A stretch of DNA of 35,596 nt, from positions 1 through 35,596 of the forward strand of contig JAFXVR010000046.1 in NCBI GenBank assembly GCA_017534885.1. The letters run 5' to 3'. The position numbers and the translations under genes were made by a program. How positions within the stretch are numbered: the first letter of the stretch is position 1; each line of letters starts with the position of its first letter. The notes under the pieces were generated by a model that did no database searches, had not been told where the DNA came from, and saw only the letters and a program-made list of their open reading frames with translations. Origin of the DNA: Clostridia bacterium (GTDB taxonomy: Bacteria > Bacillota > Clostridia > Christensenellales > Aristaeellaceae). Shown here one piece after another: positions 1 through 5,712 of the stretch.

Positions 1-2
1 GC

Positions 3-50
3 ACCGACGGCAGCATCCGCTTCACCTTCCGCAACGGCATCGAGATCTGA
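3..50 (+). CDS. 3' end of a gene cut by the window edge, possibly a serine recombinase
   Basis: An open frame runs in from the left edge and stops at TGA 48-50. The last 15 residues read TDGSIRFTFRNGIEI. Large serine recombinases and resolvase-type proteins often end in a similar short strand (F-x-F-x-D/N-G-x-E-I), and a terminator follows directly. With so few residues the family is a guess. It fits the accessory look of the genes that follow. Confidence 0.4.
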   Translation, partial: TDGSIRFTFRNGIEI

Positions 51-73
51 CGATCCGATCATACCCCCTTTCG

Positions 74-99
74 CTCCTGTCGCATTGACAGGAGTTTTT
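74..99 (+). terminator. Rho-independent terminator
   Basis: Perfect 8-bp stem CTCCTGTC (74-81) / GACAGGAG (87-94), a 5-nt loop, then five T (95-99). It lies 24 bp after the stop of the edge gene and closes that transcript. Confidence 0.85.
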
Positions 100-128
100 C
101 CGTTTGCGGCGAAATAACAGGTGTGGGC

Positions 129-158
129 TTGATGGCAAGCTCATGCTCAGCCTATAAT
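129..158 (+). promoter_or_regulatory. SigA-type promoter for the 210-1158 gene group
   Basis: TTGATG (129-134) and a perfect TATAAT (153-158), with an 18-bp spacer. It sits 52 bp before the first ATG of the small-gene cluster. Confidence 0.65.
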
Positions 159-209
159 GGGTTTGATCGAAGAGGCCGTCATATCGGAATTTAAAAAGGA
201 GTCATAAGA

Positions 210-554
210 ATGATGAACAACGAGCAGAAAAAAGCTCTCAGGGAACAATATGAGCAAAGAAAACCGGACATGGGTATCGTGTGCTGGAAAAGCGGCGACC
301 GGATGTGGATTGCCAAATCGAAGGATGCCAAGGCGGATTACAACAGCACTTCCTTTCAGCTTAAGCTCGGCTCGTGGCCGAATCGGGAAATGCAGAGAGC
401 GTATAACGCCGATCCCGATTCATTTGAATGGAGCCTGCTTAAAAAGCTGGATTACAAGGAGCGGGACGAAGACCACAGCGAGGATCTGGAACTTCTGTAC
501 ATGATGGTCATGGAAGAATACCCAGCTGCCGAAAAAATGAAACCGGGGAAATAG
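210..554 (+). CDS. GIY-YIG nuclease family-like small protein
   Basis: A 114-aa protein. Its N-terminal helix (KKALREQYEQRKPDMG) and its following segments (W-x-AKSKDAKADYNS, F-x-LKLGSWPN, then a long acidic helix) match from memory the short Firmicutes proteins that databases label GIY-YIG nuclease family. These proteins are about 110 residues, and the classic GIY and YIG strands are hard to see, so nuclease activity is doubtful. The ATG at 210 has AAGGAG 8 nt upstream; the ATG at 213 is spaced less well. It is the first gene after the promoter at 129-158, with DUF4180 14 bp downstream. Family placement is fairly firm; function is unknown. Confidence 0.6.
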   Translation: MMNNEQKKALREQYEQRKPDMGIVCWKSGDRMWIAKSKDAKADYNSTSFQLKLGSWPNREMQRAYNADPDSFEWSLLKKLDYKERDEDHSEDLELLYMMVMEEYPAAEKMKPGK

Positions 555-568
555 ACGGAGGAATGAAA

Positions 569-931
569 GTGAACATAGAGAAAATCGAAAAGAACGGCGT
601 TATCTGTGCAGCAGTACGCAGTAAAGAGCCGGTAATCACGGATTCACAGTCTGCCATCGACCTGCTGATGACAGCAAAGTATGAAACCGGAACAAAGGAT
701 ATCGTGATCGATAAGAAACTTATAACTGAGGACTTCTTTATCCTCAGTTCCGGGCTTGCGGGAGAGATTCTCCAAAAGTATATCAACTATGGAGGACGGA
801 TCGCTATCTACGGCGATTATTCGCATTACACCAGCAAGCCGCTGCATGACTTTATCTATGAGAGCAACAAGGGACATGATGTGTTTTTCGTCGCGACGGA
901 GGATGAAGCAGTGGATTGTCTGTGTCGATAA
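569..931 (+). CDS. DUF4180 domain-containing protein
   Basis: About 120 aa, from a GTG start at 569. GGAGG (557-561) is 7 nt before this GTG but only 1 nt before the in-frame ATG at 563, so GTG is preferred. The protein spans the whole DUF4180 fold: an N-terminal strand pair, a segment with SAIDLLM, then KLITEDFFILSSGLAGEILQKY and GGRIAIYGDYSHY. The family is STAS-like in size and appearance, with no established biochemical role. It lies 14 bp after the preceding gene and shares its promoter. These small genes have lower GC than the chromosome to the right. Confidence 0.75.
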   Translation: MNIEKIEKNGVICAAVRSKEPVITDSQSAIDLLMTAKYETGTKDIVIDKKLITEDFFILSSGLAGEILQKYINYGGRIAIYGDYSHYTSKPLHDFIYESNKGHDVFFVATEDEAVDCLCR

Positions 932-957
932 ATTCCAGTTTCATGAGGAGACAGTCA

Positions 958-1158
958 ATGAAGCAGATTACGAACAAAGAATATGAAGAATGGCAGAAAT
1001 ACAAGGAGGAGAAAGCGAAAGGCCACATCCTGATGCCGGACACTCTCCGCTTCATCTGCGCTGCCAATGATTATGATCCGACGAAGATCGGTCAGCATTT
1101 CCTGGAGGTGCTGCCCAAGGTATGCCCGCCGGAAGAAGAGCATAAGCTCCGGTTATAG
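958..1158 (+). CDS. Small hypothetical protein (66 aa)
   Basis: Starts at ATG 958 with GAGGAG (945-950) 7 nt upstream, 26 bp after the DUF4180 stop. The protein opens with a charged helix (KQITNKEYEEWQKYKEEKAKG) and ends with LRFICAANDYDPTKIGQHFLEVLPKV. I do not recognise a named family. Clean spacing and codon use like its neighbours support it as a real third gene of the cluster. It has no membrane segment or signal peptide. Confidence 0.6.
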   Translation: MKQITNKEYEEWQKYKEEKAKGHILMPDTLRFICAANDYDPTKIGQHFLEVLPKVCPPEEEHKLRL

Positions 1159-1205
1159 TATGATCAACGTCACAAAAGGCAGATAAAAAAGTATCAAATC
1201 AGGTA

Positions 1206-1236
1206 TTGACTCTCACACTGTGGCAGGGATTACAGT
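1206..1236 (+). promoter_or_regulatory. MerR-type promoter-operator with 19-bp spacer
   Basis: TTGACT (1206-1211) and TACAGT (1231-1236) are separated by 19 bp, the over-long spacer that MerR-family activators untwist. The spacer holds a dyad centred on CACACTGTG. The site lies 41 bp upstream of the merR-like gene, so autoregulation is the natural reading. Elements and spacing are read directly; control by this particular regulator is inferred. Confidence 0.8.
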
Positions 1237-1277
1237 AATGGCGAGCTCAGAAATACCATCCATGGAGGGAACAGCGA

Positions 1278-2081
1278 ATGCTGAAGATCGGAGACTTTTC
1301 AAAGCTTTCCAGAGTAAGCATCAGAATGCTTCGCCATTACGATGACATCGGGCTGCTGAAGCCTGCCGAGACAGATGCCTTTACCGGCTATCGGTATTAC
1401 CGGGAAGATCAGTTGCTCGTCATAGGACGGATCACCGCGCTCAAGGATATGGGCTTTGCTCTGGCGGATATCGTCCGAATCCTGGAAATATACGACGACC
1501 GGGAAAAACTGGACGCGTTTCTGTCCGCCAGAGAAGAGGAACTGTCTCAATTGTCAAAGGAAACGGAGTACAGGCTGATGCTTCTGGAAACAGCCAGAAA
1601 ACGGCTGAGAAAGGAGCAGAATATGAATTATGATGTTACGATCAGAACGATTCCTGAAAGGTATGCAGCTACCGTGCAGATGGTTGTCCCGCGCTATGAG
1701 GATGAAGGCATGCTCTGGGGCATGATGGCCGAAAGCAAGACGCCGCTGATCCCCGCAGAGCCTTGTCTGGCAGCGGCAGCGTTTCTGGACAAAGAGTACA
1801 AGGAAGAGAATGTGGAGATTATGGTCTCCATGACCGTCAAAGGAACCTATGAGGATACGGAACATGTTAAATTCAGGACACTTCCGGCGGTCAAGGTGGC
1901 CAGCTGCGTGATCAAGGGCAGTTATGCCCAAATGGGCGAAGCGACCGCCGCAGTCGCCTCCTGGATCAATGAAAACGGGTATCAAGTAAACGGCCCCATG
2001 TTCAACATTTACCACGTCAGTCCAAACGAAACTCAGAACCCGGATGAATATGTGACAGAGCTTTGTTTCCCAATTGAATGA
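1278..2081 (+). CDS. MerR family regulator with GyrI-like effector domain
   Basis: A 267-aa one-component regulator. Residues 1-70 are the MerR winged helix (KIGDFSKLSRVSIRMLRHYDDIGLLKP, then YRYY). A coiled-coil dimer helix covers about 75-115. Residues 118-267 form a GyrI-like/SOUL effector domain (VTIRTIPERYAATVQMVVPRY at its start, TELCFPIE at the end), as in BmrR/Mta-type sensors of cationic drugs. GGAGGG lies 8 nt before the ATG. The promoter at 1206-1236 has the matching 19-bp spacer. No efflux pump is adjacent; the only downstream gene is the TfoX-like one, 56 bp away. The ligand is unknown. Confidence 0.88.
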   Translation: MLKIGDFSKLSRVSIRMLRHYDDIGLLKPAETDAFTGYRYYREDQLLVIGRITALKDMGFALADIVRILEIYDDREKLDAFLSAREEELSQLSKETEYRLMLLETARKRLRKEQNMNYDVTIRTIPERYAATVQMVVPRYEDEGMLWGMMAESKTPLIPAEPCLAAAAFLDKEYKEENVEIMVSMTVKGTYEDTEHVKFRTLPAVKVASCVIKGSYAQMGEATAAVASWINENGYQVNGPMFNIYHVSPNETQNPDEYVTELCFPIE

Positions 2082-2137
2082 AGGAAGGCCGGTCAGGGAG
2101 TGCGTTTCTCCCTGGCCTGTTTTCAAGGAGAATGATC

Positions 2138-2452
2138 ATGGCGTCAAGCAAAGAATACCTAGACTTCATCCTGGAACAGCTTTCAGGGGTTGATGGGATC
2201 ACCCATAAACAGATGATGGGAGAATACATCCTGTATATGAACGGCAGAATCATCGGCGGCATTTATGATGACCGCTTCCTGGTCAAGCCGACCAAATCAG
2301 CCAAGGCTATGATGCCGGATGCTGATATGGAGCTTCCTTATGAAGGCGCGAAAGAAATGCTGCTGGTTGACAATGTCGATAACAGGGATTTCCTGACACA
2401 GCTGCTGACGGCTGTGTATGATGAATTGCCTGCTCCGAAAACAAAGAAATAG
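2138..2452 (+). CDS. TfoX N-terminal domain protein
   Basis: A 104-aa protein consisting of a single TfoX_N domain (YLDFILEQLSGVDGITHKQMMGEYILYMNGRIIGGIYDDRFLVK, with the usual G-x-Y-x-x-D-x-x-x-x-K pattern). Stand-alone N-domains are common in Firmicutes and lack the C-terminal half of the Gammaproteobacterial competence activator, so a competence role should not be assumed. AAGGAG (2125-2130) is 7 nt from the ATG at 2138 but abuts the ATG at 2132, which fixes the start. It probably shares the MerR transcript. Confidence 0.8.
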   Translation: MASSKEYLDFILEQLSGVDGITHKQMMGEYILYMNGRIIGGIYDDRFLVKPTKSAKAMMPDADMELPYEGAKEMLLVDNVDNRDFLTQLLTAVYDELPAPKTKK

Positions 2453-2460
2453 TGAGATGA

Positions 2461-2510
2461 AAAAAAGCGGCATCCTGCTTCCAGAATCTCTGGTGTCAGG
2501 ATGCCATTTT
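2461..2510. terminator. Bidirectional terminator between convergent genes
   Basis: GGCATCCTG (2469-2477) pairs with CAGGATGCC (2497-2505), with an inner CCAGA/TCTGG stem. Six A precede it and ATTTT follows it. It serves the TfoX-like gene (plus) and overlaps the last codons of the broken restriction-modification gene (minus). Confidence 0.7.
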
Positions 2511-3794
2511 GTATTCCTTCCTTTGGGCATTTGCGTCGATTTTCAAAAATGCGTCGATTTTTGGTTTCGACTCAAAAAATGCGTCGATTTGCGTCGATTC
2601 ATAAGTTTCGTTGGTTTGTATCAAAGTCGGCAGGGTTTTTTCTAAGAAGGTCAGTCCTGCCAGCTTGTCCTGAAAGCGCTTCAATTGCTGGTCGCGTGTT
2701 TTGACTACGCCAATGGCCTCGATTTCTTCAAACTCTTTCTTCAGCTCATCCAGAAACAGCGGGTCAATCACCTTATGAATGTTCTCAATGGAAGTATAGT
2801 GCATTCCGCCCTTGCGCCGGGTCTCAGGATTCAGTGTGCTCTCAAAGACAGCGCCGAAAATGGTGGGGCTGATCTCGCTCCAGTCAAAGTCTTCAGAAGC
2901 CTCCCGCAGCAGCAGATGGTAGATATCCTCCGTCAGCCGCGGTATTTCAATATTCTCATCGCTGAACAGCCCGCCATTCACATAGGGGAAGGCGGCCAGT
3001 TCGTCATCAAGGTACATCTCTGCGCGGTTTTCGGGCGGCGTGTCCAGCACTTTGAACAGATCAATCAGCGCCTGTCGGGCATTGGGCAGTCCCCGGTGGA
3101 GCATATAGTCATGGAACATCAGCCGTTTGCCGAAGATGTCCGCGTCCTCAGCATACAGGCAAAATACCAGCCGCACGCACAATGCATTGAGGCTCTTCTG
3201 CGCCTTCTCACTTTCCGGCTCCCGATACTGCTTCCTGACAGCTTCATAAAGCAAGCCAACCAGCTCGCCCGCCTTAATGGAGATTTCCATCTCTTTCTTC
3301 AGGCTTTCACTGCCTGTGTCCACCAGGAAGCCCAGCCGGGGGTATTCTTTCTCCAGGTCTGCCAGCTTCACGATCTCCGGCTCAGCATTGGGCTGATTCA
3401 TGTTGTGGATGTGAAACTCCTGAAAGTTGCTCACCACAATCCAGCGCGGGTTCATATTGTGCGGCAGAAGTCCAGCGTAACGCCGCGCCTGTTGGTAAGG
3501 TGTCAGCATACTTCCGTCACTCTGCTTGTATCCCTTCCGCAGATCAACGTCCATGCTCTTCTGCTCAATCAGTACCTGCGTATTGCGGATATAGGCATCA
3601 ATAAAGATGGTTGTGTTCGTCTGGTCATTTTTCACCTTATATTCAAAGAGCATGGCCTGTTCCGGATCGGCCACATCAAATACCTTCTGCAAAAGCTGAC
3701 GCCAGAAATTCTGCGCGTCCTGTTTTTCGTCGCCCCGGCCTGTCCAATCCTCAACAAAACGCCGAACCGCCGCTCGCTGCTGTACTTTATCCAC
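2496..3794 (-). pseudogene. Truncated MmeI-like (type IIL / class I) restriction-modification gene
   Basis: A 432-aa product of a family that normally runs to about 900 or more residues. The N-terminal nuclease-like domain is present, with D66 in IDAYI and E77-Q78-K79 in LIEQKS as a PD-(D/E)xK-type set. A helical spacer follows, then GGMHYTSIENIHKVIDPLF at about 329-347. Full-length relatives continue into methyltransferase motif I (DPACGSGNF) at about residue 385. Here the frame reads LTFL then EKTLPTLIQ and ends in an unrelated tail containing three IDA units. The catalytic methyltransferase and specificity domains are missing. Start is GTG at 3794 with GGAGGG 7 nt upstream. It is probably a decayed remnant; nuclease activity without the methyltransferase is unlikely but untested. 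Confidence 0.75.
2533..2599. repeat. Four copies of GCGTCGATT
   Basis: GCGTCGATT occurs at 2533-2541, 2551-2559, 2581-2589 and 2591-2599, embedded in T/A-rich spacers. On the minus strand this is the tail of the truncated gene and encodes the repeated IDA units. The sequence looks unlike the coding DNA to its right. Confidence 0.75.
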
Positions 3795-3863
3795 GCGCTT
3801 ACCCTCCCGTCCCGAAAAGGTACCGCACCCGGCCCTTTAAGGCATTGTTCTCTTCTATTCCTT

Positions 3864-3891
3864 ATCATACCACACTTCTTCCCTCCCGCAA
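3864..3891 (-). promoter_or_regulatory. Promoter of the truncated restriction-modification gene
   Basis: On the minus strand TTGCGG (3886-3891) and TATGAT (3864-3869) are separated by 16 bp, about 70 bp upstream of the GTG start at 3794. Confidence 0.45.
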
Positions 3892-3960
3892 GCCCCCCTT
3901 CTCCCATTTTTCACCCATTTCTAACCCTCCACCAATCCCCCTCTCATCCTCCTCCAACCA
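3872..3960. other. Pyrimidine-rich tract
   Basis: About 90 bases on the plus strand are almost purine-free (runs such as CCCCCCTTCTCCC and CCTCCTCCAACC). No gene is seen. It lies at the change from the lower-GC accessory segment to the GC-rich backbone. Confidence 0.6.
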
Positions 3961-4074
3961 AAATACCACCAAAACTATTGACAGTCCGTTATAATATCAT
4001 TGGGTGAAAAGACCCCCCTCAGGCACCATCACGACCGACTCATTCCACCAACAGCAGCGGGGGCTGCGCAGGGC

Positions 4075-4095
4075 GGGGTGAGTTTTTCTCACCCC
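4075..4095 (+). other. Leader hairpin before the 71-aa ORF
   Basis: A perfect 8-bp inverted repeat GGGGTGAG (4075-4082) / CTCACCCC (4088-4095) with a TTTTT loop, 10 nt upstream of the AAGGAGGG ribosome binding site. TTGACA at 3978 and TATAAT at 3990 lie upstream but only 6 bp apart, so they cannot work together as one standard promoter. Confidence 0.5.
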
Positions 4096-4120
4096 CGAAC
4101 GGAAAAAGGAGGGCTGAGAC

Positions 4121-4336
4121 ACGGGGTACAGCTGGGATCCGACGGCGGACACGGCCATCGCGAACGTGGAACGGGAATGGCGGCAGCTGCTGAAGCTGGC
4201 GGTGCGCATCAGGCGGTCGCCCAACGCGGCGGAGCTGCGGGAGAAGTACCGGAGGACCTTCACCGGAATCTACAGCCGGCTGATGACCCGGCCCCTGGAG
4301 GAGCTGGAGGCGGAGCTCCCGCCTGGGTGGAAGTAA
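4121..4336 (+). CDS. Small charged protein (71 aa) with apparent ACG start
   Basis: The frame after the stop at 4115-4117 reads (M/T)GYSWDPTADTAIANVER, then a basic and acidic helical segment (ELREKYRRTF) and ends PPGWK at TAA 4334-4336. No ATG, GTG or TTG lies before the conserved-looking start of the protein, but AAGGAGGG (4106-4113) sits 7 nt before the codon ACG at 4121, exactly where a start is expected. Either ACG is used or an ATG mutated recently. The amino-acid composition is that of a real soluble protein and not of a shadow frame. I do not recognise the family. Confidence 0.45.
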   Translation, partial: TGYSWDPTADTAIANVEREWRQLLKLAVRIRRSPNAAELREKYRRTFTGIYSRLMTRPLEELEAELPPGWK

Positions 4337-4362
4337 GTGGGCGCACAGGCCGCCCCGGATGA

Positions 4363-4394
4363 ACAGAAAGCCGCCCCGGATGATCCGAGGCGGC
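4363..4394 (-). terminator. tRNA-Trp terminator
   Basis: Read on the minus strand, an 11-bp stem (4384-4394 with 4370-4380, one G-T pair) closes a 3-nt loop and is followed by TTTCTG. It lies just 3' of the tRNA. The unit GCCGCCCCGGATGA also occurs as a direct repeat at 4349-4362 and 4370-4383. Confidence 0.65.
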
Positions 4395-4399
4395 TGCAG

Positions 4400-4470
4400 C
4401 AGGGGCTGAAGGATTCGAACCCTCAACAAAGGTTTTGGAGACCCACGTGTTACCATTACACCAAGCCCCT
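4400..4470 (-). tRNA. trnW: tRNA-Trp (CCA anticodon)
   Basis: A 71-nt cloverleaf on the minus strand. The acceptor stem AGGGGCT/AGCCCCT pairs perfectly over 7 bp and the discriminator base is G, as is usual for bacterial tRNA-Trp. The anticodon loop is CTCCAAA, giving CCA. The T arm reads GAGGG-TTCGAAT-CCTTC. The 3' CCA is not encoded; CTG follows. The anticodon stem has one T-T and one G-T pair at its base. It has its own consensus promoter and terminator. Confidence 0.93.
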
Positions 4471-4485
4471 CCGCTGACGAAGGCT

Positions 4486-4514
4486 ATTATAGCCCATTGC
4501 GGCGGGTCTGTCAA
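4486..4514 (-). promoter_or_regulatory. Perfect consensus promoter of tRNA-Trp
   Basis: On the minus strand TTGACA (4509-4514) and TATAAT (4486-4491) are separated by exactly 17 bp. The -10 element ends 15 bp before the mature tRNA 5' end. Confidence 0.92.
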
Positions 4515-4532
4515 GCGGTTTTTGTTATACCG

Positions 4533-4561
4533 TTGCGCGAATGCCTGAATTGTGGTATCAT
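4533..4561 (+). promoter_or_regulatory. Promoter of the NUDIX-HAD gene
   Basis: TTGCGC (4533-4538) and TATCAT (4556-4561) with a 17-bp spacer, 47 bp before the ATG at 4609 and divergent from the tRNA promoter. Confidence 0.55.
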
Positions 4562-4608
4562 GCAGCCGTCAACCGACCCCATTCCATGCTGAAGCGAGGT
4601 GAAGCGCC

Positions 4609-5649
4609 ATGACCGAGGTTGCCGCGGGCATTATTTTCCGGGAGGACGGCTGTGTGCTGGCGGCCCGGCGCGGCAGCGGGCGGCGCAACGCCCATCTCTG
4701 GGAGTTCCCCGGGGGCAAGCGCGAGGCCGGCGAGGACATCCTCAGCTGTCTCCGGCGCGAGCTGATGGAGGAACTGAGCCTACCCGTGACCGGCCTGCAG
4801 GTCGTCTGTGAGGCGGAGGAAGGCGGGCTGAGGTTTGTGTTCATCACCGGGCGGACCGACGCGGAGCCCGTCGCCACAGAGCATGAGGACCTGCGCTTCC
4901 TGCGGCCGCGGACGCTTCTGTCCCTCCCCTTTTGTCCCGCGGACGCGCCGGTGGCCCGGGCTCTGGCCCTGGCAGACCCTCCGGTGACTGCCTGTGTCTG
5001 GGATTTTGACGGCACCCTCGCCGACACCTACCCCGGGCTGGTGTGCCGCCTTCAGGCCGCCGCCGCGCGCTTTGATCTCCGCCTGGACGAACACCGCGCC
5101 CTCAACCTGATGAAGAACAGCCTCTCCTATGCGGCAGAGACGCTCTGCGCTGAAAAGGGCATTGACCTGAAGGCCTTCGAGGCCGCGTGGCAGGGCACCA
5201 AGGCTATGGTCTCCCTGCGCCTCACCCCGGCGGTGGAGGGCATCCCGGGAGCGGTGCGCGCCCTGTCTGAGCGCGGCTGCCGACACTTTCTCTACACCCA
5301 CAACGACCGCAAATGCCTGGACTTTCTGGACGAACAGGGTCTCCTCCCCTTCTTCACAGATTGCATCACCCGGGAGGACGGCTATCCCCGCAAGCCCCGG
5401 CCCGACGCCCTGACCGCCCTGATCCGCCGTCACGGCCTCGATCCCGCCGCCTGTGTCATGATCGGTGACCGTCCCCTGGATGTGGAAGCCGGACAGGCCG
5501 CCGGGATGCTGGGCTGCCTCCTGGACACCGAGGGCCGCTTCCCCCAGGTGCCCGCCGATCTCCGCGCCGGGAGCGCCGCCGAGCTGGCGGAGCTGATCTG
5601 CCCCACAGGCTGGGACGGACTGCGCACCCTTCCGCCGGAATTTGTCTGA
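4609..5649 (+). CDS. NUDIX hydrolase fused to a HAD-superfamily phosphatase
   Basis: A 346-aa two-domain enzyme. Residues 1-125 are a MutT-like NUDIX domain: the box runs G36-x5-E42-x7-R50-E51-L-x-E54-E55-L-S57-L58, with the usual final Gly replaced by Ser57. WEFPGGK before it resembles 8-oxo-dGTP diphosphatases. Residues 128-330 are a HAD domain of the phosphoglycolate-phosphatase type: DFDGT (132-136), a motif II Thr in LYTHND, Lys in RKPRPD and GDRPLDVEAG as motif IV. A NUDIX step yielding a nucleoside monophosphate, followed by HAD dephosphorylation, is a reasonable inference. Single gene, own promoter, terminator at 5664-5702. Confidence 0.85.
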   Translation: MTEVAAGIIFREDGCVLAARRGSGRRNAHLWEFPGGKREAGEDILSCLRRELMEELSLPVTGLQVVCEAEEGGLRFVFITGRTDAEPVATEHEDLRFLRPRTLLSLPFCPADAPVARALALADPPVTACVWDFDGTLADTYPGLVCRLQAAAARFDLRLDEHRALNLMKNSLSYAAETLCAEKGIDLKAFEAAWQGTKAMVSLRLTPAVEGIPGAVRALSERGCRHFLYTHNDRKCLDFLDEQGLLPFFTDCITREDGYPRKPRPDALTALIRRHGLDPAACVMIGDRPLDVEAGQAAGMLGCLLDTEGRFPQVPADLRAGSAAELAELICPTGWDGLRTLPPEFV

Positions 5650-5663
5650 TGCCGAATATACGT

Positions 5664-5702
5664 GAAAAACCCGCGGGCGTTCTGCCGTCCGCGGGCTTGT
5701 TT
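5664..5702. terminator. Bidirectional terminator
   Basis: CCCGCGG (5670-5676) pairs with CCGCGGG (5689-5695), with GAAAAA before and CTTGTTT after. It lies between the convergent NUDIX-HAD gene and the ABC exporter permease gene. Confidence 0.8.
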
Positions 5703-5712
5703 CATGTGGTTT

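Noticed and set aside
3978..3995. TTGACA and TATAAT close together upstream of the 71-aa ORF
   Set aside because: They are only 6 bp apart. No matching partner lies at 16-18 bp for either one.
2685..4007. 440-aa plus-strand open frame
   Set aside because: Antisense of the truncated restriction-modification gene, whose minus-strand frame has recognisable motifs and a good GTG start.
4349..4383. Possible CRISPR-like direct repeat (GCCGCCCCGGATGA twice)
   Set aside because: Only two copies, 7 bp apart, and one is half of the tRNA terminator stem. No CRISPR array is present in the window.
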